From NCBI GenBank assembly GCA_021298245.1, contig JAJTDZ010000026.1:1-43267 (forward strand): a stretch of 43,267 nucleotides of DNA, written 5' to 3'. Every line of letters starts with the position of its first letter. The stretch's first letter is position 1. Positions 35,426 through 43,267 of the stretch are shown one piece after another. A program made the position numbers and the translations under genes. Source of the stretch: Algoriphagus sp. (lineage in GTDB: Bacteria; Bacteroidota; Bacteroidia; Cytophagales; Cyclobacteriaceae). The notes under the pieces are model-generated. The model worked only from the letters and a program-made list of their open reading frames with translations. It ran no database searches and was not told where the DNA came from.

Positions 35426-37845
35426 GTGGTGTGAGGTAGGGAAGAAGCGCGGCTCCTAAGGATTGATTTTTGTTTTTCTATGGTCTGTTCAGCGTTTTGC
35501 ATGGAAACCAAGCCCGATAGCAAGGCATCCGATTGAAAAGAAATACTATCTATGCCCTGGGATATCAAAAAATGAATGAAGTCAGGACGATCGCTAGGGG
35601 CCTGGCCACAAATCCCCACCTTTTTTCCCTTGGACTTGGCTACACGAATGAGCTCCGCAATCATCCAGGTCACCGAAGGGTTGGTTTCATCAAAGAGTTC
35701 GCCCAAAATGTCTGCATCCCTGTCTATCCCCAAAGTGAGTTGGGTTAGGTCATTGGAACCTATGGAAAAGCCATCAAAAATTTCGGCAAATTCTTCCGCC
35801 TGAATCACGTTGCAGGGAAGCTCTGCCATGACGTATATCTTCCACTTGCCTTCCCCCCTATGGATCCCTTGAGCAGCTAGAAGACGAAGCACCTTTTTTC
35901 CTTCTTCTGGACTTCGGCAAAAAGGGATCATCATCGATAGGTTACGAAGACCCATGTCTTCTTTTACCCGTAGCGCTGCACGACATTCTAAGACAAATCC
36001 CTCTTGGTACCGCTCATGACAATACCTGAATGCCCCTCTAAATCCCAACATAGGATTTTCCTCTTCCTCTTCAAATGCCGTTCCTCCAAGCAAATGAGCG
36101 TATTCGTTGGACTTAAAATCACTCATTCTCAAAATAACTTCTTGGGGATAAAAGGCCGCCGCGACCGTGGCAATGGCTTGAGAGAGACGGTCCACAAAAT
36201 ATTCTTCAGGAGTGTCGTACCCCTCACATAAACCTAGGATTTTGGCTTTTTCCTCTGCTTGAGTAACCTTTTCTGGATGAACCAATGCCATGGGATGTAT
36301 GCCTATGGAAGAGGTAATCACAAATTCCATCCGCATCAATCCCACCCCTTGATGAGGAAAATGGCTCAAGGCAAAAGCCTTTTCGGGATCTCCTAAAATC
36401 AGCATGGGGGTGGTTTTTGGCAGGGAAATTCCTCGGAAATCGTGAGTAGTCTTGGTCCAAGAAAGTTTGCCTTCGTAGATGATGCCTACATTACCGGAGG
36501 CATTGTCAAGGGTAATCAGGTCCCCCGTTTGTAATTTTTCCATAGCCGTCTCTGCTCCCACGAGAGCCAAGGTGCCTAGCTCTCTAGCTACTATGGCTGC
36601 ATGGCTGGTTCTGCCTCCCTTGGTCGTGACTATGGCTGCTGCACGCTTGAGCAAGGGGTCCCAGTCGGGATTGGTATGCTCTGCAAGCAAGATTTCTCCC
36701 TCCTGCAAGAGGTGTTCCTCTCGTGGCGTATGTAGTATTCTTATTTTCCCCGAAGTAATCCCCTTTCCTACAGCAATTCCTTTGGCCAGAACCTTTCCGG
36801 CTTTTTTCAAAAAAAATTCTTCTTGAATCAGGGGATCCTTTTGCGCATGTATGGTTTCAGGTCTTGCCTGAACCACAAAAAAATCTCCCGAAATCCCATC
36901 TTTTGCCCATTCTATATCCATGGGCATTCGGTAATGCTTTTCTATGGCCAGTGCCCACCTTCCCAAAAGTTCTGCCTCTTCTTGGGTCAATACCCAACGC
37001 TTTTGCAACGGGGCAATGGTATCTTGATTTACCACGCCTCCAGTTGTACCAAAACACATGGTTTTTGATTTTGATCCCTTCTTTTTGGATAGGAGGGCAA
37101 GCTTTCCTTGTTGTAAACTGGGCTTAAAGAGGACAAATTCATCTGGAACCACCGTACCCTGTACTATATTTTCACCAAGTCCCCAACACGCGGTGAGGTA
37201 TATGACCTGGTCGAATCCCGACTCAGGATCTAGGGTGAATATCACCCCACTGCTTCCTAAATCGGCACGTACCATCTGCTGCACCCCTACCGATAGCGCT
37301 ACTTGCGTGTGTGCATATCCTTTGTCTAGTCTGTATTTGATGGCTCGGGCATTGTATAGGGAAGCAAAACATGCTTTAATCTTTTCCAAAACCTCCTTTT
37401 CGCCGCGTACATTCAAAAAAGAATCGTGCTGCCCAGCAAAACTTGCCCCAGGTAAATCTTCTGCAGTAGCACTGCTTCGTACAGCAACTCCATCCCCTAG
37501 AAGATTTCTCTTTTGCCATAGACGGTAGGCATCCAAAATTTCTTCTTCTAGTAGATGAGGCAAGCTTGCCTGCAGCAGGAAAGTTTTAAGTCGAGAGGAC
37601 ACCTGCTGCAGGTTGGTAAAGTGATGGGTATCTAAGGCAGCAAGTTCTGCAGCAATGCGATGCTCTAAGTTATTTTCCTGAAGAAAAAGGGAATATCCTG
37701 CAGCAGTAACAGAAAATCCATCAGGAATGCGGATACCAAGAGGTCTCAAGTGCCTGTGCAATTCCCCTAAAGAGGCATTTTTTCCTCCCACTTTTCCAAC
37801 ATCCTTGATACTTAGCTGGTCAAAAGGGATAACTAGTTTTTCCAT
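35422..37845 (-). CDS. ppsA: Phosphoenolpyruvate synthase
   Basis: The ATG at 37845 gives 807 residues (MEKLVIPFDQLSIKDVGKVGGKNASLGEL). The TTG at 37863 is an artefact of the longest frame. It contains the ATP-grasp-like pyruvate-phosphate dikinase N-domain (SSATAEDLPGASFAGQ, VYNARAIKYR-like SLYNARAIKYRLD), the swivelling phosphohistidine motif GGRTSHAAIVAREL, and the PEP-utiliser barrel with FVITSSIGIHPMAL, GSNDLTQLTLGIDRD and GICGQAPSDRPDF (in pieces). PpsA makes PEP from pyruvate and ATP, releasing AMP and phosphate, the committing step for gluconeogenesis from pyruvate. It heads a probable operon with the SDR and ABC-ATPase genes. Confidence 0.95.
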   Translation of the reverse strand: MEKLVIPFDQLSIKDVGKVGGKNASLGELHRHLRPLGIRIPDGFSVTAAGYSLFLQENNLEHRIAAELAALDTHHFTNLQQVSSRLKTFLLQASLPHLLEEEILDAYRLWQKRNLLGDGVAVRSSATAEDLPGASFAGQHDSFLNVRGEKEVLEKIKACFASLYNARAIKYRLDKGYAHTQVALSVGVQQMVRADLGSSGVIFTLDPESGFDQVIYLTACWGLGENIVQGTVVPDEFVLFKPSLQQGKLALLSKKKGSKSKTMCFGTTGGVVNQDTIAPLQKRWVLTQEEAELLGRWALAIEKHYRMPMDIEWAKDGISGDFFVVQARPETIHAQKDPLIQEEFFLKKAGKVLAKGIAVGKGITSGKIRILHTPREEHLLQEGEILLAEHTNPDWDPLLKRAAAIVTTKGGRTSHAAIVARELGTLALVGAETAMEKLQTGDLITLDNASGNVGIIYEGKLSWTKTTHDFRGISLPKTTPMLILGDPEKAFALSHFPHQGVGLMRMEFVITSSIGIHPMALVHPEKVTQAEEKAKILGLCEGYDTPEEYFVDRLSQAIATVAAAFYPQEVILRMSDFKSNEYAHLLGGTAFEEEEENPMLGFRGAFRYCHERYQEGFVLECRAALRVKEDMGLRNLSMMIPFCRSPEEGKKVLRLLAAQGIHRGEGKWKIYVMAELPCNVIQAEEFAEIFDGFSIGSNDLTQLTLGIDRDADILGELFDETNPSVTWMIAELIRVAKSKGKKVGICGQAPSDRPDFIHFLISQGIDSISFQSDALLSGLVSMQNAEQTIEKQKSILRSRASSLPHTT

Positions 37846-38119
37846 AAAGGGAGTGCTGATCAAGTGTTAAAAAAACTGAGGGAAGGATTTGTAGATTTCT
37901 TCCGAAAACAGGTTAAACAGTAAAGGCCATCAAAATTTACCCTTCCAAGGGATTCCTCTTTCAATGGCGAATCTACTCTTGGATTGGTAGTCCCAAGGTA
38001 AAGGAATCTTCTGCGTTGGAAACTGACAAAAATCAGTTTTGGAAACAGGCGTACTTTTTTTTGAACAAGCAGCTATTTTTTTTGTTAGCTTCACGACCTT
38101 AACCCAAAAAAACACATCC

Positions 38120-38716
38120 ATGAAACAGGTACAATACACCCTTTTTACCCTAGCATTTTTGCTCTTAGGTTCTTTTTCTGCATTGGCACAACTTCAACAA
38201 CCTGCTGCAAGTCCCGCTGCCCACGTAAGTCAGGTAGTTGGATTCACTAAAATCAGTATGGATTACTCTTCCCCTGCGGTAAAGGGAAGGAAGATTTTCG
38301 GAAATGTTGTGAAGTACGGTGAAAGCTGGAGAGCAGGAGCCAATTCCCAAACCATCATTGAATTTAGCACGCAAGTCAATGTGGGTGGGAAAAATCTTGC
38401 TGCAGGGAAATATTCCATTTTCGTAACCCCTGCCGCCTCAGGAGAATGGACCATTCACCTCAACAAAAAAGCAGAAAGCGTGTATGCTTACATGAAAGAC
38501 GGTAAAATTGATGAAGCTGCTCTAGCTGCTGACGATGCAATAGCACTAAAAGCAAGCCCTGTAGCCATCCCAACTTCCGAAAGACTTCAGTACAGCATTT
38601 CAGCTGAAAACAACAAGGTAGCCAAAGTAACCTTGTCTTGGGAAAATGTATCCCTTTCCTTTATGGTGGATACCCTTGTCGATCAAAAAATGGAGCAGTT
38701 TAAAAACCAGTTTTAA
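38120..38716 (+). CDS. Secreted/periplasmic DUF2911 protein
   Basis: The ATG at 38120 starts a clear signal peptide (MKQVQYTLFTLAFLLLGSFSALAQ), giving 198 residues; the TTG start at 38039 would bury it. The mature protein shows the DUF2911 pattern: ISMDYSSPAVKGRKIFGNVVKYGESWRAGAN, TTIEFS-like TIIEFSTQVNVGGKNLAAGKYSIFVTP, and WTIHLNKKAES (in pieces). This family is widespread in Bacteroidota and has no known biochemical role. It is monocistronic and ends in a strong, bidirectional terminator shared with the Gfo/Idh/MocA gene. Confidence 0.88.
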   Translation: MKQVQYTLFTLAFLLLGSFSALAQLQQPAASPAAHVSQVVGFTKISMDYSSPAVKGRKIFGNVVKYGESWRAGANSQTIIEFSTQVNVGGKNLAAGKYSIFVTPAASGEWTIHLNKKAESVYAYMKDGKIDEAALAADDAIALKASPVAIPTSERLQYSISAENNKVAKVTLSWENVSLSFMVDTLVDQKMEQFKNQF

Positions 38717-38744
38717 GCTCTACCGATAAATAGGTTTATCTCCT

Positions 38745-38780
38745 AAAACTCCTACCTGGTTCATTCGAGGTAGGAGTTTT
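38745..38780. terminator. Strong bidirectional terminator between DUF2911 and Gfo/Idh/MocA genes
   Basis: A 13-bp perfect stem, AAAACTCCTACCT (38745-38757) with AGGTAGGAGTTTT (38768-38780), with a 10-nt loop and T/A runs on the outer sides. It can terminate both converging transcripts. Confidence 0.9.
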
Positions 38781-38798
38781 TTTTGTGGTGGTAGCGAA

Positions 38799-39965
38799 TT
38801 ACACAGATTCTATCCAAGCTACCCCCGTATCCTTCCAGGCCCGATCTTTGGCAGATAATAGCACCGCTTCGCATACCTTTTGGGTCTCAAAAGCATCGCG
38901 GAAGGTAGGGTGACAGGCCTCTCCAGTTTCCAAACTGTGGAAGAAATCGGCCACTTGGTGGATAAAGGAATGTTCGTAACCAATAGAAGTCCCTGGAATC
39001 CACCAGCGGTGCATGTAGGGATGGTCTCCATCTGTCACGTGAATGGATCTCCATCCCCTTACCTTCCCCTCATCGCTGTGGTCAAAATATTCCAAACGGG
39101 TCAAATCGTGTAAATCCCAACGGATGGAGGCATGCTCTCCATTGATTTCTAAGGTATACAAGGCCTTGTGTCCTCGTGCATAGCGTGTGGCTTCAAACAA
39201 ACCTAGGGAGCCATTATCAAAATGACAGTGGAAAATACAGGCATCGTCTATCCCTACTGCTTGTTTCTTACCCGTAGCTGAATGCATACGCTCCTTTACA
39301 AAAGTCTCTGTGACAGCGGAGACGTCCTTGATTCCTCCATTGATCCACATGGCGGTATCGATGCAGTGGGCTAGTAAGTCCCCTGTTACCCCAGAACCTG
39401 CAGCCTCCACATCTAACCTCCAGGTACCATCACCTCCTTGCGGCAAGTCAGGATTGATCGTCCAATCTTGGAGAAAATTGGCCCGATAGTGAAATATCTT
39501 TCCTAATTTTCCAGAAGCCACGATGTTTTTGGCCAAGGTGACTGCCGGTACTCGGCGGTAATTGTACCAGACCGTATTTTTCACACCCGCTTTTTCCACC
39601 GCCTCCAGCATGCCTTTGGCTTCGGCCACGGTACGAGCGAGTGGTTTTTCACAAAGAATCATTTTACCAGCCTTCGCCGCAGCAATGGCTATCTCTGCGT
39701 GCATGTCGTTTGGAGTACAAATATCCACTGCGTCAATATCGTCTCGGGCAATCAGCTTCTTCCAGTCTGTTTCGTAGGAAGCATAATTCCATCGTTCCAT
39801 AAAGGCCTTGGCATTGGCTTCGCGTCGAGAACAGCAGGCTTGCAATACAGGGCGGTATTCGTATTCAGGAAAAAAGTCAGCCAAGCGCTTGTAGCCATTG
39901 GTGTGAATTCTACCCATCAGCCCTGTACCGATGAGGCCTACACGAATTAATTTTTTGTTGCTCAT
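38799..39965 (-). CDS. Gfo/Idh/MocA family oxidoreductase
   Basis: A 388-residue NAD(P)-dependent sugar dehydrogenase. The Rossmann motif is [14 protein letters not shown] (8-21), the family EKP signature is MILCEKPLA, and the second-domain contact motifs are [16 protein letters not shown] (aligned with the conserved G-x-x-x-D-x-x-x-H region) and the FGSGSLGL-like [13 protein letters not shown]. No Tat signal is present, so it is cytosolic. Substrates of such enzymes range from inositol to 3-keto-sugars. It is the last gene of the minus-strand sugar cluster, 108 nt after the TIM-barrel isomerase, and is separated from DUF2911 by a terminator. Confidence 0.93.
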   Translation of the reverse strand: MSNKKLIRVGLIGTGLMGRIHTNGYKRLADFFPEYEYRPVLQACCSRREANAKAFMERWNYASYETDWKKLIARDDIDAVDICTPNDMHAEIAIAAAKAGKMILCEKPLARTVAEAKGMLEAVEKAGVKNTVWYNYRRVPAVTLAKNIVASGKLGKIFHYRANFLQDWTINPDLPQGGDGTWRLDVEAAGSGVTGDLLAHCIDTAMWINGGIKDVSAVTETFVKERMHSATGKKQAVGIDDACIFHCHFDNGSLGLFEATRYARGHKALYTLEINGEHASIRWDLHDLTRLEYFDHSDEGKVRGWRSIHVTDGDHPYMHRWWIPGTSIGYEHSFIHQVADFFHSLETGEACHPTFRDAFETQKVCEAVLLSAKDRAWKDTGVAWIESV

Positions 39966-40073
39966 AATTCTAATAAGTAAGAAGTAAAAGAAAGATCTCT
40001 AGTGTTCAAAATTTGGGTAAGGGACATTGGATTTTATTGCGCTAAGGCAGCCAAAAGAACAAACTCACAGCCC

Positions 40074-41096
40074 TCACCCTCCATGTCCCTGTGCGGTACG
40101 AACTGCTATCATCGCAGCGAGGATATCGTTCCAAGTTTGCTGCTTTTCCATCACCGCATTGGGGAACATGCAGCCATCCCAGCAAATGTGGGTCAAGGCT
40201 GGGTTGTAATTCCCCGCAGCATCTCGCATCCAATAGCCCGCATCATGGGCGATATCGAGCAGCCCATTTGGATCGGTTGCCTGGCAGTGACGACCAGTTT
40301 TATCGTGGGATCCAGATCCAAACACCGAACCGTCGTTTTGTGCCACATGGAAGTCGATGGTCCAAGGACGCAGTGCATCTGAAACGGTTTTAATGGCAGC
40401 CTTGATCACTTCCCTATCCTTTAAATCTGCATCAACTGGGAGAATACGATGCTCCGGGGCATTGTAGCCCATAGTATATAGGAAGGTATGTGACATGTCG
40501 GCCTGGAAACCCACATTCTTTCGATCGGTCATTTCCAGCAATTCGACCATGTGCTTCCAGCTGTGCATGCCACCCCAGCAGATTTCTCCTTCTGCGGCCA
40601 ACTTTTCTCCATAGCCAGCGGCAACATCAGCGGCTTCTCGGAAAGTTTGAGCAATCAATTTGGAATTGCCGAATGGATCCTTGGCCCAGTCGGATACGCC
40701 TGCAGCGGAGTCAATTCGTACGATTCCATAATCCCGGACGCCAAGTGCCTTCAGCTGCTGTCCAAATTCACAAGACTTTCGGACCATCTCCACAAAAGTT
40801 TTGCGCTGATCGGCTGTACCCATGGCTGAGCCTGCCCAGATTGGGGCTACAAGGGAGCCTACTTTAAGGCCATATTTGGAAACTTTCTCCGCTAACTTTT
40901 TAGCTTCGTCCGCCTGATCTAGGTAAATATGTGGTTCGAGTAAGCCCACGTCAATTCCATCAAATTTGACTCCGTCCACTTCCGCTGCAGCGGTCATTTC
41001 AAGTAACTGATCAAAGGCGATTACTGGTTCTGAATCAGGCCCTTTTCCTACCAGCCCCGGCCAGGTGGCATTGTGAATTTTGGGAAGATTTTTCAT
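40074..41096 (-). CDS. Sugar phosphate isomerase/epimerase, TIM-barrel (xylose-isomerase-like)
   Basis: A 340-residue AP-endonuclease-2/xylose-isomerase-like barrel. Features seen are [44 protein letters not shown] (metal-binding Glu region), [13 protein letters not shown] (Asp/His) and [13 protein letters not shown] (His) (in pieces), which fit the divalent-metal site of the family. Substrate unknown. It is 34 nt downstream of the cupin gene and upstream of the Gfo/Idh/MocA gene, an arrangement often seen in catabolic clusters for keto- or rare sugars. The start is the ATG at 41096. Confidence 0.88.
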   Translation of the reverse strand: MKNLPKIHNATWPGLVGKGPDSEPVIAFDQLLEMTAAAEVDGVKFDGIDVGLLEPHIYLDQADEAKKLAEKVSKYGLKVGSLVAPIWAGSAMGTADQRKTFVEMVRKSCEFGQQLKALGVRDYGIVRIDSAAGVSDWAKDPFGNSKLIAQTFREAADVAAGYGEKLAAEGEICWGGMHSWKHMVELLEMTDRKNVGFQADMSHTFLYTMGYNAPEHRILPVDADLKDREVIKAAIKTVSDALRPWTIDFHVAQNDGSVFGSGSHDKTGRHCQATDPNGLLDIAHDAGYWMRDAAGNYNPALTHICWDGCMFPNAVMEKQQTWNDILAAMIAVRTAQGHGG

Positions 41097-41130
41097 AGGT
41101 ATTTTGGGTTTTTTTAGTGAGGGATATGGC

Positions 41131-42307
41131 CTAGACCACTTTTAAATCTGGGTTTTTGGGCCCAAAATGCTTGAGCATGACTATGGGATCGGTGCTGGAA
41201 GTATTGGTAATTTTGACTCCAGCTTTTGCAGCATCCTCCGATACAAAATATTCGTCCTGAGTCAACTGACCAAAACGGATCAAGGCGGGCGTTTCTATGT
41301 TCCAAACCCCCATGGTTCCATGCCCTTGCATCATGATCATGCCATAGGCTGCCGCATCTTTTATCAGCACGCTTTGCCCTGGAAATACGGTAAGTTCCTT
41401 TGCACTGTAATCCAAGGAGCGGTAACAAATCCAAGATTCGTGGTAGCCTGCCGAATGCATTACTTCAGGTGCAGCTACCGGCTTGGGTTCCATGTAATGA
41501 CTATCCATCAGGTTTGGATTGACATTGAGGTCCCAGTCAATCATTTCCAACAAGAGTTCATAGTCTCCCCAGCGATTCTTAGGGCAGGCATTCCAAAGCA
41601 ATTCTTCTGGAATAATCGCTTCATTGACTAAGGATTGATACATAGCAAAAATATCGGAGGCCTTTTGGGGTTCGTAGGTACACATGCTACCCGGCGCATG
41701 CAGCATGCCGGGCGGCACATCCCAACCTGTCCCCGGTTGCAAGCGAAACGCTTGGGAGTAATTGGTGATCTTGTTGTCCCCTTTGTTGAAGTTTTTCAAA
41801 CAATCCAAAATCGTCTCCTTGCTCGTTCCCGGAGCAATTCCAAAGAAGGTGTAGGGGAAATCCCCTCCGTGGTTGTTCACTTGTGGGGGAAAATAGTAGG
41901 CCTCTGGCTTTCCATTTTGACCTGTAAGCGCTCCATAGCCCCATGTTGTCAAAAAATTTGGAGTACATGGGCCAGGACTTGAACTCATTCCATAGGCGAG
42001 AACCAATTAGGTCAGCGCCCAGTTCCTCTACGGCATCCTTGAGCAGCCCAAGCGTTACTTTTCCGCCATCCTCTAGGGCTATATGACTCAGCCCTTCATT
42101 TTTTGAAGTGAGTGGTCCGTTTTGAGCAGCAGTGGTAGAGGCAAACCAACGTTCATCGATCCCTCCACGCATGCCTCCCAAGGCATAATAATCGTCAGGA
42201 TGTAGTTTAATTCTTCGCCCTGGTACACAAAAAGACCGGGGCACCCAAGTGGGAGTCAATCGTACAATTCCTTCGCCCTGTTCGAGCGCTTTTCTAGCAA
42301 AACTCAT
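41131..42307 (-). pseudogene. Phosphomannose-isomerase-like cupin gene broken by a +1 frameshift
   Basis: Two minus-strand frames form one protein. From the ATG at 42307 the first frame reads MSFARKALEQGEG ... GGIDERWFAST ... KFFDNMG and then drifts into nonsense. The second frame continues with GYGALTGQNGKPEAYYFPPQVN ... WDVPPGMLHAPG ... MYQSLV ... [12 protein letters not shown] and ends at 41131. The switch fits one extra base in the C run at plus 41939-41942 (four C; three would join the frames). The interval is 1177 nt, one more than 392 codons, so removing a single base restores a 391-residue protein. The PPGMLHAPG segment, the ERW(F)AST segment and the GKPEAYYF segment resemble type I mannose-6-phosphate-isomerase cupins. 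The cause may be a homopolymer sequencing error or a true mutation. Confidence 0.8.
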
Positions 42308-42386
42308 AGGTCTGTATTTTGGGTTAGTGTTCCTCTATTTTTTCGTTTAATTCATTGAACAAGTGGCAGGTTCCTTTCGAATTGGA

Positions 42387-43267
42387 TCAAGAAAATTCTC
42401 GAGCGGCCTCACCTACCAATACGCTGAGCTGGAGGTCATACCTTCGACTTTCGCCTGGCTCTAGCTCTACCAAACTCTGATTCGCTCGCGCAGCAGCCTG
42501 TCCAATCGGTGGATTTGTAGCCGGCTCAAGCGCAGTCACGTATTCATTTTTTCCCCAATGCTGCCAATGGATAAGCCAAGGCAATTGGGTTTTGGAAAAG
42601 GAAATCTTAAGTCCCAATCCCAATTGATCGTTGACATAGCCGCATACTACGTGTTGCTCCTTATCTCCCTGCGGGTCAATAAAGGCTACCTCTTCCCCAA
42701 AGCCAGCATGGCTATCCATGGGAGAGGGACAGTGTCTGAATCCATCTTTTCTGGAATTTTGACGAATGTCCGACTCTCCAGGTCTGGGTTGCAGCTCACC
42801 CTGCCAGACAATCCTCGTTCCTTCATCAATCAAAGGCCATCCACAATTGATATGGTACAACAGCATGTGGGGGGCCTTTGCATTCCCACGATTCGTGACT
42901 CGGTCTTGGATCTGAATTTCTGCCGATCCGATTGTTCCGGAGATCCGACGAACGAGCTCCAAACTGGGACCAAAAGTGCTGCTTTCGGTGACTTTTCCGA
43001 CCAACTCAAATCCCAAGTCCCCAGAGAAAATATCGGGCTGCTTGATGGAAATTAGTTCGGCGGATAGGTTGGAGTAATTGCCATGCAAGCCTCGAGATCC
43101 ATTCGCATCGGAATTGGGTGGACCGGCATTGGATAGTCCGCAGGTAGTCAATAAGCCTCCACCAAAGGTGCGCAGCCAATCGATACCCTGATTGGAAAAA
43201 GGTTGGGGAGCAGTCAAGCCAGCATGAGAAATCCAGGCTAGGCTATGTTCATTGTGAAAGGCATCCA
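42387..43267 (-). CDS. DUF4432 / aldose-1-epimerase-like protein (5' end outside window)
   Basis: The reading frame stays open to the right edge: upstream of residue TAPQPF the codons give DAFHNEHSLAWISHAG, in phase, so the TTG at 43217 is not the start and the gene continues beyond 43267. The visible part shows WLRTFGGGLLTTCGLSNAG, GLHG-type RGLHGNYSNLSAE, and the typical galactose-mutarotase-like strands ending in PWLIHWQHWGKNEYVTALEPATNP (in pieces). DUF4432 proteins resemble aldose 1-epimerases, and their substrate is not known. It is the first visible gene of the sugar cluster and is separated from the cupin gene by 79 nt. Confidence 0.87.
   Translation of the reverse strand, partial: DAFHNEHSLAWISHAGLTAPQPFSNQGIDWLRTFGGGLLTTCGLSNAGPPNSDANGSRGLHGNYSNLSAELISIKQPDIFSGDLGFELVGKVTESSTFGPSLELVRRISGTIGSAEIQIQDRVTNRGNAKAPHMLLYHINCGWPLIDEGTRIVWQGELQPRPGESDIRQNSRKDGFRHCPSPMDSHAGFGEEVAFIDPQGDKEQHVVCGYVNDQLGLGLKISFSKTQLPWLIHWQHWGKNEYVTALEPATNPPIGQAAARANQSLVELEPGESRRYDLQLSVLVGEAAREFS

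Noticed and set aside
41687..41950. The tail of the first cupin frame read as a separate 206-residue protein
   Set aside because: After the C run it is an out-of-frame reading of the cupin gene (arginine/glutamine-rich, no motifs), and the second frame carries the conserved motifs.
43218..43267. A start for the DUF4432 gene at the TTG at 43217
   Set aside because: The frame remains open and family-like to the window edge, so the gene is truncated by the window rather than starting there.
1..43267. CRISPR arrays, insertion sequences, prophage genes, rRNA or tRNA genes
   Set aside because: No direct-repeat arrays, transposase or integrase motifs, or RNA-gene signatures were noticed; the HNH gene has no phage or restriction context. 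A computed scan was not possible here.

Overview
The window looks like a chromosomal segment from a Bacteroidota bacterium, most likely order Cytophagales (a Cyclobacteriaceae/Algoriphagus-like organism). This is inferred from gene content: a TonB-dependent receptor with an N-terminal carboxypeptidase-regulatory-like domain, a gingipain-type C25 protein of the type IX secretion PorU/PorU2 kind, a PadR-PspC pair, a DUF2911 protein, a WbqC-like protein, a YfhO membrane protein, a TamB homologue beside tsaD, and candidate promoters of the TAnnTTTG type with little Shine-Dalgarno signal. No rRNA, tRNA, CRISPR array, insertion sequence or prophage was recognised. Gene density is high and no gap without a gene exceeds about 300 nt.

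Layout. (1) 1-2053 (-): TonB-dependent receptor cut by the left edge, divergent from a secreted sialidase (2311-3477). (2) 3593-5407 (+): compact trio of alpha/beta hydrolase, phosphoribosyltransferase and an eRF1-domain-like small protein, followed by a lipoprotein with a glycosidase-like propeller (5633-6958). (3) 6976-9749 (-): tight operon tsaD, smpB, an NlpC/P60-like protein without its catalytic residues, and an HNH endonuclease; its tsaD start codon touches that of the divergent tamB-like gene (9749-14365). (4) 14457-16709 (+): photolyase and a helical, possibly CHAD-like protein. (5) 16785-20874: a trans-sulfuration PLP enzyme (-), a VTT membrane protein (+) and a C25 peptidase (-). 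The last two converge and both appear truncated where they meet. (6) 21172-24944 (+): PadR regulator, PspC membrane protein, and a metallo-beta-lactamase/beta-CASP RNase. (7) 25043-29714 (-): clpC, wbqC-like gene, ffh. (8) 29882-33531 (+): YfhO, methyltransferase, SlyD. (9) 33555-37845 (-): phosphoenolpyruvate synthase, SDR dehydrogenase and an orphan ABC ATPase. (10) 38120-38716 (+): DUF2911 protein. (11) 38799-43267 (-): sugar-catabolic cluster of a DUF4432 epimerase-like protein (cut by the right edge), a phosphomannose-isomerase-like cupin broken by a one-base frameshift, a TIM-barrel sugar isomerase and a Gfo/Idh/MocA dehydrogenase.

Most genes are housekeeping: tRNA t6A modification, ribosome rescue, protein targeting, proteolysis, outer-membrane biogenesis and gluconeogenesis. 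The items most worth a second look are the double truncation at about 18,555-18,590, the inactive-looking NlpC/P60 protein, the hydrolase/PRTase/eRF1-like trio, the touching start codons of tsaD and tamB, and the frameshifted cupin gene. I did not see a clear, complete, previously undescribed system; the three-gene trio is the nearest candidate.
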